Shown here piece after piece: positions 20,116 to 31,125 of a stretch of 64,000 bases of DNA (its first letter is position 1; every line of letters starts with the position of its first letter). The notes under the pieces were generated by a model. The model did not search any database. It saw only the letters and a list, made by a program, of their open reading frames with translations, and had not been told where the DNA came from. A program made the translations under genes and the position numbers. The stretch is taken from positions 1 to 64,000 of the forward strand of contig CAJQOM010000013.1 in assembly GCA_905479985.1 (NCBI GenBank), given 5' to 3'. This DNA is from an uncultured Gammaproteobacteria bacterium (GTDB lineage: Bacteria; Pseudomonadota; Gammaproteobacteria; Nitrosococcales; Methylophagaceae).

Positions 20116-20760
20116 ATGCGGTTAGCGGCAGGGCTTTTTTTTGCACTTTTAATTAATTTGGGTTTATTTACCTTGATGCATTTGATGACGTCATCAGATC
20201 GTGTCGAACGCAATGCGATTGAGGATATCCAGTTACTGGATTTTGTTCGCGTTAAAAAGGAATCTGTGACGGAAACCAAGGAACGACAATTACCTGAAAA
20301 GCCTAAGCCACCAGAGAAAACACCGCCGCCGCCTAAAATGATGCCACCCACGCAACAAGTTAAAGCGCCGACACCTAAGATGAACGTACCGAATATTAAA
20401 GTCCCATTGAATATTGCGGGTGGGCCTTATTTAGGTGAGTTTTCGGCCACCCCTACCGCCCCTGTTTCTCCGGATGCGATAGATGAGTATGCCCAAGTCG
20501 CGCCTTTGGTTAGGATTCCGCCGCGTTATCCCCGTTCGGCTTCTCGTCGTGGGATTGAAGGCGTGGTGAAAGTGGCCTTTACGATCACCAAGGAAGGCCG
20601 TGTTGCAAATCCACGCGTGCTAAGTTCAAACCCTGTTGGTGTGTTTGATAAAGCAGCGTTAAGGGCAATTAAGAAGTGGAAATTTAATCCTAAAATGGTC
20701 GATGGACAGGCTGTAGAACAAACAGCAGCTCAGGAAATTACGTTTAGGTTATCTAAATGA
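20116..20760 (+). CDS. tonB: TonB-family energy transducer
   Basis: N-terminal TM, Pro/Lys-rich linker, C-terminal PPRYPRSASRRGIEGVVKVAFTITKEGRV...FDKAALRAIKKWKF. Confidence 0.93.
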   Translation: MRLAAGLFFALLINLGLFTLMHLMTSSDRVERNAIEDIQLLDFVRVKKESVTETKERQLPEKPKPPEKTPPPPKMMPPTQQVKAPTPKMNVPNIKVPLNIAGGPYLGEFSATPTAPVSPDAIDEYAQVAPLVRIPPRYPRSASRRGIEGVVKVAFTITKEGRVANPRVLSSNPVGVFDKAALRAIKKWKFNPKMVDGQAVEQTAAQEITFRLSK

Positions 20761-21995
20761 TGCAGATATTCTTCAAATTCTTTTTGTTGGTGGCCTTGAT
20801 GTCTTTTGGCCAAGCTACGCTGGCAAAAGAAAAACAATATCTGTTGACTGAGCAAACCTATAAGGCCGTCAATGCGGCGCAAGAGTTGATGACGGCTGAA
20901 CAATATTCGAAAGCGCAAAGTCAATTATTGGCGACTTTGGGTAAAACCAAAGCAGGATCTTATGATCGTGCCGTTGTGCAACAGACTTTAGGCTATGCTT
21001 ATTCTGCTAAATCACAGTATAAAAAGGCGCGAGAGCAGTTTCAACAAGCATTAGACAGTCAGGCATTACCTGAGCAAGTTAGTCATGGTCTGCGTTATAA
21101 CCTTGGTCAATTATTGTTGGCAGAAGATCAATTTAAGGCTGGGATTAAGGTGCTTGAACAATGGTTTAAAGCAGAACCGAATCCACCCAATAATGCCCAT
21201 GTGTTGATTGCCAGTGCTTATTATCAAATAGGCCAGTTTCGTCAGTCGGTGACACATATGAAGCAGGCGGTAAGCAATAATAAAACACCACCGGAAAACT
21301 GGTATCAGTTGTTATTGGCCGGACATATGGAATTGAAGCAGTATCCCGCGGGTATCAAGGTATTAGAGAAACTGATTGTTCGTTTTCCTGATAATGCTAA
21401 CTATTGGGCGCAACTTTCAGCCTTGTATGGGCGTCAGAATAAACAGGTTTCTGCGTTGGCAGTTGAAGTGCTTGCGGGTCATTTAAAGTTAAGTGATGGC
21501 GCTGTTGTTGAACGATTGTCAGACCTATATCGCTATTTAGGCATTCCCTATAAGTCTGCCTTGTTGTTACAAAAAGGAATGAAGCAAGGGGCGGTTGCTG
21601 ACAATACCAAGAATTTAAATCGGCTGGCGGATAGTTGGTTAGCCGCGCGCGAACGAACGAAGGCTGTGGTGGTGTTAAAGCGGTTAGCAGGCCGTGATAA
21701 CAGTGGCGAAGCGCGTTTGAAGTTGGGCCGTGTGTTGTTTGAGCTTGAACAATGGCCTGAAGCAAGTACGGCTTTTAAAGCGAGCTTGAAGGATTTGAAA
21801 GGTCGAAATAGAGGCACTGCAGCCTTAATGGCTGGTCTGGCTCAGTTTCATATGGGCAATTATGAACAAGCACAAGGTTGGTTGAGTCAGGCCGCTGGCT
21901 ATAAAAAGGAAGGGCGGCAGGCACGTTATTGGTTAGATTATATTGACCAAGTTGTTGATGCATCTGACGAACAAGAAGAGGAAGGGGTTAGCTAA
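20757..21995 (+). CDS. TPR-repeat protein of TonB2-type system (TtpC-region-like)
   Basis: Signal peptide, multiple TPR-like repeats, overlaps tonB stop. Confidence 0.8.
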   Translation: MMQIFFKFFLLVALMSFGQATLAKEKQYLLTEQTYKAVNAAQELMTAEQYSKAQSQLLATLGKTKAGSYDRAVVQQTLGYAYSAKSQYKKAREQFQQALDSQALPEQVSHGLRYNLGQLLLAEDQFKAGIKVLEQWFKAEPNPPNNAHVLIASAYYQIGQFRQSVTHMKQAVSNNKTPPENWYQLLLAGHMELKQYPAGIKVLEKLIVRFPDNANYWAQLSALYGRQNKQVSALAVEVLAGHLKLSDGAVVERLSDLYRYLGIPYKSALLLQKGMKQGAVADNTKNLNRLADSWLAARERTKAVVVLKRLAGRDNSGEARLKLGRVLFELEQWPEASTAFKASLKDLKGRNRGTAALMAGLAQFHMGNYEQAQGWLSQAAGYKKEGRQARYWLDYIDQVVDASDEQEEEGVS

Positions 21996-22157
21996 GACTT
22001 TGCGGCATCAAGGCATTAATATGGTAGCTGACTTGTGCCATTGTGGATGATTCCTTTATGATGGTGAATACGCTTTTAAGTTCGAATAGCGATGGATATG
22101 ATGGGCCGTTTGGCTTGTCGAAGCTTTAGTTTTATTCAATTTTTAGTTTTTGTAACG

Positions 22158-22179
22158 AATGACGCAATGGTGCGTCATT
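22158..22179. terminator. Perfect 9-bp hairpin AATGACGCA-atgg-TGCGTCATT after TonB operon
   Basis: Perfect inverted repeat, no strong U tract. Confidence 0.45.
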
Positions 22180-22210
22180 GTTGTTATGAGAACTTGATAA
22201 GGATAGTTTA

Positions 22211-24379
22211 ATGTCATCAACGCAGTCTTTAAAAACGTCACCGTCCGTAGAGAATGATGTGACGCAACAAGAAAGTGCGCAATACCTTAGAACGCCATTG
22301 CTATCTGGTCATGATGTTGAGGCAAAACGACAAGAAATTGCGGCTTACTTTAATACGACTTGGCACCGTTATGACGCCTTGTTTGAAACATTAAGTGATG
22401 ACCGCGCTTATTATGAAAAGGCGATTCCACTTCGTCATCCGTTGATGTTCTACTTTGGTCATACCGCAACCTTCTTTGTGAATAAATTGGTGTTGGCGGG
22501 TCTGGTTGACCAGCGTGTTAATCCACAGTTTGAATCGATGTTTGCAATTGGCGTCGATGAGATGAGCTGGGATGATTTGGATGAGGCGCATTATGATTGG
22601 CCGACTGTCAATGAGGTGAAAGCGTATCGTTCGCAAGTCAATGCACTGATTAATCATCTGATTCAAACAACGCCGCTCACTTTGCCTATCACGTGGGAAA
22701 GCCCTTGGTGGACCATTATGATGGGGATTGAGCATGAGCATATTCATCTTGAAACCTCATCGGTACTGATTCGCCAGCAAAATCTAGATTGGGTGCAACC
22801 GCATGCTGATTGGACACCATGCCAAGAGTCAGGTGAAGCGCCGCTTAATGAGATGGTTGATATTCCAGGCGGAAAAGTAGAAGTCGGCCTAGATGATAGT
22901 ACCGATCATTATGGCTGGGATAATGAATATGGTGCTCACCAAAGCGATGTCAAAGGCTTTAAAGCCAGTCGTTATTTGGTCACTAATCAAGCATTTTTAG
23001 AGTTTGTTAAAGCAGGTGGTTATCAAGATCACAGCTTATGGCCGGAAGAAGGCCTTGAATGGTTGAAATATGCCAAGGCTGAACACCCTAGCTTTTGGAT
23101 TCAAGCTGATGAAGGCTTCACATTACGATTAATGACTGAAGTTGTAGCGATGCCTTGGGATTGGCCGGCTGAAGTCAATTATCATGAAGCGAAGGCGTAT
23201 TGTAATTGGCTCGCTAAAGAAACGGGTGAGCAAGTACGCTTGCCGACTGAAGATGAGTGGTATCGCATCTATGATCATGCTGGTGTGAAAGAGCTTGAGC
23301 AAGGTGAGGTTAGCCAAGCGAATTTGCATTTAGATCATGCGGCGTCATCTTGTCCGGTTAACCGATATGCCCACGGCGATTTATATGATGTTGTCGGTAA
23401 TGTTTGGCAATGGACTGAAACTGCTATTTATCCTTTTGATAAATTTAAAGTCCACCCGTTTTATGATGATTTTACGATGCCGACATTTGATGGCCGTCAT
23501 AATATTTTTAAAGGTGGTTCGTGGATTTCTTGTGGTAACGAAAGTCGCCGCAGTGCACGGTATGCGTTTAGAAAACATTTTTTCCAGCATGCGGGTTTCC
23601 GTTATGTGATTGCAGAGGAGCTAGAAGAGCAAGTGGGTTCAAATTACGAAACAGATAAGTTGCTATCAGAATATGCGGAATTTCATTATGGTGACAGCTA
23701 TCTTGATGTGCCTAATTTTCCGAAAGCATTGGCAGAGATTGCGATTGCCGCGATGGGTGATCAACCGATGGGCCGCGCTTTAGATATTGGCTGTGCTGTT
23801 GGCCGTTCTAGCTTTGATTTAGCGAAACGATTTGACCATGTGACGGGGATTGATTTTTCGGCACGGTTAATTAACTTGGGCGTGCAATTACAACGTCAGG
23901 GCGTCATTCGTTATAGCATTGTTGATGAAGGCGAGTTAGCGCTTTATAAAGAACGCCGCTTAACGGATTTTTCTGATCAAGCTGCGGCCGAGAAGATTGA
24001 GTTTATGCAGGGTGATGCTTGTAATCTTAAAGAACACTACAAAGGTTACGATTTGGTATTGGCCGCGAATTTGATTGACCGTTTATATCAACCGTCTTTG
24101 TTTTTGGAAACGATTCAGGAACGGATGAATGCCGGTGGTATCTTGATGATTACCTCGCCTTATACTTGGCTTGAAGAACATACCGATAAAGGCAACTGGG
24201 TTGGCGGTCGTAAAGTGGATGGCGAAAACGTCAGTACTTTTGAAGGTTTAAAAGCGATGTTGGCGCCGCACTTTGATTTGGTTCAAGGTCCGATTTCCGT
24301 ACCGTTTGTCATTCGTGAAACCAGCCGAAAATTCCAACATACTTTGTCTGAAGCAACATTGTGGCGTTACCGCGGTTGA
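22211..24379 (+). CDS. ovoA: OvoA: 5-histidylcysteine sulfoxide synthase / mercaptohistidine methyltransferase
   Basis: N-terminal DinB-like (HPLMFYFGHTATFF, EHEHIHLETSS), FGE-sulfatase core (VVGNVWQWTE...FKGGSWISCGNESRRSARYAFRKHF), C-terminal SAM methyltransferase (ALDIGCAVGRSSFDLA). Confidence 0.95.
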   Translation: MSSTQSLKTSPSVENDVTQQESAQYLRTPLLSGHDVEAKRQEIAAYFNTTWHRYDALFETLSDDRAYYEKAIPLRHPLMFYFGHTATFFVNKLVLAGLVDQRVNPQFESMFAIGVDEMSWDDLDEAHYDWPTVNEVKAYRSQVNALINHLIQTTPLTLPITWESPWWTIMMGIEHEHIHLETSSVLIRQQNLDWVQPHADWTPCQESGEAPLNEMVDIPGGKVEVGLDDSTDHYGWDNEYGAHQSDVKGFKASRYLVTNQAFLEFVKAGGYQDHSLWPEEGLEWLKYAKAEHPSFWIQADEGFTLRLMTEVVAMPWDWPAEVNYHEAKAYCNWLAKETGEQVRLPTEDEWYRIYDHAGVKELEQGEVSQANLHLDHAASSCPVNRYAHGDLYDVVGNVWQWTETAIYPFDKFKVHPFYDDFTMPTFDGRHNIFKGGSWISCGNESRRSARYAFRKHFFQHAGFRYVIAEELEEQVGSNYETDKLLSEYAEFHYGDSYLDVPNFPKALAEIAIAAMGDQPMGRALDIGCAVGRSSFDLAKRFDHVTGIDFSARLINLGVQLQRQGVIRYSIVDEGELALYKERRLTDFSDQAAAEKIEFMQGDACNLKEHYKGYDLVLAANLIDRLYQPSLFLETIQERMNAGGILMITSPYTWLEEHTDKGNWVGGRKVDGENVSTFEGLKAMLAPHFDLVQGPISVPFVIRETSRKFQHTLSEATLWRYRG

Positions 24380-25539
24380 CCACTGATTTTGACACGCCGG
24401 TCAGTCGTGATGGCACGGCGAGCTTAAAGTACGACGCAAGAACGACTTACTTTGGCACCAATGATGTGGTGCCATTGTGGGTGGCGGATATGGATTTTTC
24501 TGCCCCGGAAGCCGTGACGACTGCATTAATAGCACGTGCACAACATACGATTTATGGTTATACCGACTATCCTGAAAGCCTTTATACGTCGATGCAGCAG
24601 TGGTTTAACCGTCGGCACCATTGGGCGATAGAACGGGAAAGTATTGTCTTATGCCCGGGTGTTGTGCCTTCAATTTATGCTGTGATCACGGCATTAACCG
24701 ACGTCGGTGATCAGGTGATTATTCAACCGCCGGTTTATCATCCTTTTTTTACTGCAGTGAAGGATACCCAGCGAACGTTAGTTGAAAACCCGCTTATATT
24801 AGCCGGTAATCAATATCGAATGGATTTGGACCATTTGGCTCAATGTGCAGAAGCGGGGGCTAAAGTGTTGGTGTTGTGTTCACCGCATAACCCTGTGGGC
24901 CGTGTTTGGCAACCATCAGAACTTGAGGCGTTATTAGCAGTAGCACGTCGTTATAATTTGATCATTATTTCGGATGAGATCCATGCCGACCTTATTTTTC
25001 CTGATCAAACACATATAGCTATTGCAACATTGGCCGATGATGTATCGATTATTACGGCGGTTTCACCTAGTAAGACATTTAATATTCCGGGTCTCGGCTT
25101 ATCAGCATTGGTGGTGAATGATAAGGCCCAGCGTGATGGTATAAAACAAGTCTTTAATGATTGGCATGTCAGCAATATGAACCCATTTAGTATTTGTGGT
25201 TTTGAAGCGGCTTACATGCATGGCGAAGCATGGTTGGATGATTTAATGGTGTATTTGAATGACACCCGTTTGGCGGTTAAACGCTATTTAGAAGCATCGT
25301 TGCCAGAGATTACCTTAATTGAATCTGAGGGCACGTATTTACTATGGCTTGATTGTCGCGCTATGAATATGACAGATGCAGATTTACATCGCTTTTTTAT
25401 TGAGGAAGGTAAAGTGGCAATGAGTCCTGGTACTTTGTTTGGTGATGTGGGTTCTGGTTTTATGCGCCTGAATATTGCGGCGCCAAGAGCACTTATATTA
25501 ACGGTGTTAAAAACAATACGTTCAGCATTACCCTCATAG
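24361..25539 (+). CDS. ovoB: PLP-dependent beta-C-S lyase (OvoB / PatB-MalY family)
   Basis: PLWVADMDFSAPEAV, SDEIHADLI, SPSKTFNIPGLGLS; GTG start inside ovoA 3' end. Confidence 0.88.
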   Translation: MALPRLTTDFDTPVSRDGTASLKYDARTTYFGTNDVVPLWVADMDFSAPEAVTTALIARAQHTIYGYTDYPESLYTSMQQWFNRRHHWAIERESIVLCPGVVPSIYAVITALTDVGDQVIIQPPVYHPFFTAVKDTQRTLVENPLILAGNQYRMDLDHLAQCAEAGAKVLVLCSPHNPVGRVWQPSELEALLAVARRYNLIIISDEIHADLIFPDQTHIAIATLADDVSIITAVSPSKTFNIPGLGLSALVVNDKAQRDGIKQVFNDWHVSNMNPFSICGFEAAYMHGEAWLDDLMVYLNDTRLAVKRYLEASLPEITLIESEGTYLLWLDCRAMNMTDADLHRFFIEEGKVAMSPGTLFGDVGSGFMRLNIAAPRALILTVLKTIRSALPS

Positions 25540-25559
25540 TTTGTTATGATGTGCGGCTT

Positions 25560-25590
25560 TTTAGTGCAAGCACAATAATCTTGCACTAAA
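25560..25590. terminator. Hairpin TTTAGTGCAAG/CTTGCACTAAA after ovoB
   Basis: Perfect 11-bp inverted repeat with 9-nt loop. Confidence 0.6.
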
Positions 25591-25737
25591 GATGTTGTTA
25601 GCGTGTGATGGTTTTCTCGTTTGATTCTTCCTCAGTAGTAGACATCCTTTGATCTAGGCAAGTGTGACTTTTGTTTGGCATAATGATTGCGTTTACGTCA
25701 TTTCATGCTGTCATATTATTTGTCTAGGAGAAGTGCG

Positions 25738-25935
25738 ATGTCTGAATCAATTGGAAATGTAGCGGGTCAAGTTTGGCAATATCTTAATAAAAATGGTGCT
25801 CAGACTGTCGCAAAAATTGCGAAACAGAGTGATATTGAGATGAAACAGTTGCAACGCGCAATAGGTTGGTTAGCGAAAGAAGATAAAATCACGATTACGT
25901 CTAAAGGCAGAACAGAAGTCATCAGCCTAAATTAA
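25738..25935 (+). CDS. Small winged-helix DUF2582-like protein
   Basis: MSESIGNVAGQVWQYLNKNGAQTVAKIAKQSDIEMKQLQRAIGWLAKEDKI; GGAGAAG RBS before internal ATG. Confidence 0.8.
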   Translation: MSESIGNVAGQVWQYLNKNGAQTVAKIAKQSDIEMKQLQRAIGWLAKEDKITITSKGRTEVISLN

Positions 25936-26078
25936 GATCTAGATTAGGTTGGTTTTAAATCACGTTAGATAAACCTAAATCGATGTGATTATTGTGTTGG
26001 TGTAAGACAAGGGAAGTGATGGCCGGTATTGTGTCGACCCCTTTTATCCTGCTACTCTCTTGGCACAGAATTTAATAA

Positions 26079-27980
<1,902 letters not shown>

Positions 27981-28054
27981 TTTTTAAAGGGGACGCTACC
28001 CTTTTCAAGCATTTTTTTATTGAAGAAGGAAAAGGGTAGCGTCCCCTTTAAAAA
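27981..28054. repeat. Perfect 26-bp inverted repeat between parE and parC
   Basis: TTTTTAAAGGGGACGCTACCCTTTTC (27981-28006) and exact reverse complement (28029-28054), 22-nt loop. Confidence 0.95.
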
Positions 28055-28056
28055 GT

Positions 28057-30297
28057 ATGAGTTCACTAGTTGATGATTTAGAACAATTACCGGTACGAGA
28101 TTTTACTGAAAAGGCTTATTTGGATTATTCCATGTATGTCATTTTAGATCGGGCCTTGCCGCACGTAGGTGATGGTTTGAAACCCGTTCAGCGTCGTATT
28201 ATTTATGCGATGTCAGAACTGGGCCTGAGTGCCTTATCAAAGCATAAAAAATCAGCCCGTACGGTTGGTGATGTTCTCGGTAAATATCACCCTCACGGTG
28301 ATTCTGCTTGTTATGAAGCCATGGTATTGATGGCACAACCCTTTTCTTATCGTTATCCACTGGTTGATGGTCAAGGTAACTGGGGATCGATGGATGATCC
28401 TAAGTCCTTTGCTGCCATGCGTTATACCGAATCGCGCTTAGCGTCTTATGCACAAACGTTATTAAGTGAATTAGGCCAAGGTACGGTTGATTGGGTGCCT
28501 AATTTCGATGGCACGATGAATGAGCCGGAGTTATTACCTGCCCGGCTACCTAATGTCTTACTCAACGGCGGCAGTGGTATTGCAGTCGGTATGGCAACAG
28601 ATGTGCCGCCTCATAACTTACGTGAAGTGGTTGAAGCGTGTTTGTTGTTGCTGAAGAAACCCTCGACCAAACTCGAAGAATTACTAGAGGTTATTAAAGC
28701 ACCCGATTTCCCAACGGGTGGTGAGATTATTTCTAGCCAAGCTGATTTACATAAAATCTATGCAACAGGCCATGGTTCTGTGCGGCAGCGAGGACAGTTT
28801 GTTATTGAAGATGGCGAGGTCATTATTAATGCCTTGCCGTATCAAGTATCCGGCGCCAAATTGATTGAGCAAATTGCCAATCAAATGAACAATAAAAAAT
28901 TACCGATGGTGGTTGATTTACGTGATGAATCAGATCATGAACATCCGGTAAGATTAGTCGTCGTACCACGTTCAAATCGTGTTGATATTGATGGGCTTAT
29001 GTCGCATCTGTTTGCAACTACTGACTTAGAACGTAGCTACCGCGTCAATATGAATATGATTGGCTTAGATGGCCGGCCACAAGTTAAAAACCTGCGTGAC
29101 ATGTTGTTGGAATGGCTGACTTATCGGACTGAAACCGTTCGTCGTCGTTTGCAATATCGCCTCGATAAAATAATCGATCGCATGCATGTGCTAGAAGGTT
29201 TATTAGTTGCTTACCTGAATATTGACGAAGTGATTGCGATTATTCGGACAGAGGATGAACCGAAGCCTGTGTTGATGAGCCGGTTCAATATTACCGATCG
29301 TCAAGCCGAAGCCATTCTAGAATTAAAATTACGCCATTTAGCCAAGTTAGAGGAGATGAAGCTCCAAGGTGAATTGGATGAATTGGCGAAAGAACGCAAA
29401 CAATTAGAATTATTGCTCAGCTCAGAGACTCGCCTGAAAACATTAATTCGTAAAGAACTGACAGCAGATGCTGAGAAATTTGGTGATGATCGTCGTTCGA
29501 TGTTGGTCAGTCGTGATGCAGCCAAAGCCTTAAGTGAATCTGAATTATTGCCGACAGAGCCCATTACGATTGTATTATCGGAAAGTGGCTGGGTTCGGGC
29601 TGCCAAAGGCCATGATGTTGATCCAACAACGTTGAATTTCCGTACTGGCGATCGCTATGCGACCTCCGTCAAAGCGCGTAGTAATCAACAGATTGTCTTT
29701 TTAGATTCCACCGGTCGAAGTTATTCATTAATGGCCCATACTCTGCCATCAGCCCGTGGGCAAGGCGAACCGCTCAGTGGCCGTTTGCAAATGCCAACCG
29801 ATGCCCGTTTTGTGGCAGTGTTAGCCGGTGAGTTAGCGCAACCATTATTGCTATCTAATACAGCAGGTTATGGTTTTGTCACCACACTCGATAATCTATT
29901 AGCCAAAAATAAAGCCGGTAAAGCCTTATTTAATCTACCCGCAGGCGCTGAAGTATTAGAACCAATCTGGCTGGGTAATATCGAGTCGGATCAACTCGCC
30001 GTCGCTGCTGGTGATGGTCGTCTACTGGTCTTTGCTGCCAGCGAAATGCCAATGATGACGAAAGGTAAAGGCGTGCGTCTGATCAATATTCCACAAGCCG
30101 CTTTTGGCAATAAACGTGAATGGCTCCATTCTGTCACTGTTGTGCCAGAAGGAGAAAGCCTGACCTTGCATGCAGGGAAACGGCATTTGACGCTTAAACC
30201 CGCTGACTTAGTCCACTACAGTGGTGAGAAAGGTAAGCGAGGTCATAAATTACCGCGTGGTTTACAAAAAGTGACCAAGGTGGAAGTTGCACAATAA
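28057..30297 (+). CDS. parC: DNA topoisomerase IV subunit A
   Basis: [56 protein letters not shown]. Confidence 0.97.
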   Translation: MSSLVDDLEQLPVRDFTEKAYLDYSMYVILDRALPHVGDGLKPVQRRIIYAMSELGLSALSKHKKSARTVGDVLGKYHPHGDSACYEAMVLMAQPFSYRYPLVDGQGNWGSMDDPKSFAAMRYTESRLASYAQTLLSELGQGTVDWVPNFDGTMNEPELLPARLPNVLLNGGSGIAVGMATDVPPHNLREVVEACLLLLKKPSTKLEELLEVIKAPDFPTGGEIISSQADLHKIYATGHGSVRQRGQFVIEDGEVIINALPYQVSGAKLIEQIANQMNNKKLPMVVDLRDESDHEHPVRLVVVPRSNRVDIDGLMSHLFATTDLERSYRVNMNMIGLDGRPQVKNLRDMLLEWLTYRTETVRRRLQYRLDKIIDRMHVLEGLLVAYLNIDEVIAIIRTEDEPKPVLMSRFNITDRQAEAILELKLRHLAKLEEMKLQGELDELAKERKQLELLLSSETRLKTLIRKELTADAEKFGDDRRSMLVSRDAAKALSESELLPTEPITIVLSESGWVRAAKGHDVDPTTLNFRTGDRYATSVKARSNQQIVFLDSTGRSYSLMAHTLPSARGQGEPLSGRLQMPTDARFVAVLAGELAQPLLLSNTAGYGFVTTLDNLLAKNKAGKALFNLPAGAEVLEPIWLGNIESDQLAVAAGDGRLLVFAASEMPMMTKGKGVRLINIPQAAFGNKREWLHSVTVVPEGESLTLHAGKRHLTLKPADLVHYSGEKGKRGHKLPRGLQKVTKVEVAQ

Positions 30298-30321
30298 AAA
30301 ACACCGATACAAGGAAGGTAT

Positions 30322-31068
30322 ATGGATGCTGAGCATAACCCAATAGACTCAACCGCGGTCTGGGGAGGCTGGGCTACCCTAGCTTGGGGAATCTTGATTG
30401 CAGCCATTTTCATGGTGACACAGGTGTCTGTGCTAGGTGGCTATATCGCTGCAAATTATGGCGAGGCATCAGAAAGAGAAATTGCTTCTTTAACGGAACA
30501 ACTGCTGTTGAATGGCACGGTGATTTCTTTAGCGACAATTGCCACATTCATCATTGGTAGCTTAGCTATTATTGGCATTATTAAGCTCAAGAAGCACAGC
30601 CAAATAAGTTCTTATCTAGGATTGAAGTTACCGAATAGGGAACAAACTCGATACTGGCTAACTATATTCATATCATTGCTGCTCTTTTCAGAGTTGTTAA
30701 GTTATTTCTTAGATAAATACGAAGCACACGAGTTCATGGTGTCCGCTTATGCAACGGCCGAACCGTTATGGCTACTGTGGATTGCCATGGTGGTTGCAGC
30801 CCCCGTCTTTGAAGAGCTGTTTTTTAGAGGTTTTCTATTAACAGGTTTTCAGCGAACGTTCCTCGGTACGACGGGTGCGATTGTTGTGACATCATTGCTT
30901 TGGGCCGTGATTCATACCCAATATGATTTGTATTATATGGCCACTATTTTTGTGATGGGTGTAGTACTTGGTTTAGCAAGAGTGCGGAGTGGCTCGTTGA
31001 TTTTACCGATAGGGTTGCATGCTTTGGTGAATGGCTTAGCGACTATGCAGATGGCTTATTTTGCTTGA
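30322..31068 (+). CDS. CPBP (CAAX-like) intramembrane metalloprotease
   Basis: APVFEELFFRGFLLTGFQR, VIHTQYD, PIGLHALVNG; multiple TM. Confidence 0.9.
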   Translation: MDAEHNPIDSTAVWGGWATLAWGILIAAIFMVTQVSVLGGYIAANYGEASEREIASLTEQLLLNGTVISLATIATFIIGSLAIIGIIKLKKHSQISSYLGLKLPNREQTRYWLTIFISLLLFSELLSYFLDKYEAHEFMVSAYATAEPLWLLWIAMVVAAPVFEELFFRGFLLTGFQRTFLGTTGAIVVTSLLWAVIHTQYDLYYMATIFVMGVVLGLARVRSGSLILPIGLHALVNGLATMQMAYFA

Positions 31069-31080
31069 TAGATATATGAA

Positions 31081-31101
31081 AATAAATCTGTCCTCTTTTT
31101 T
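31081..31101. repeat. Dispersed repeat copy B: aataaatctgtcctctttttt
   Basis: Shares core AATAAATCTGTCC with copies at 12597, 35077, 35246, 35632, 35719, 35993. Confidence 0.8.
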
Positions 31102-31125
31102 CAAAATTATCAAAAATGAGAAATT

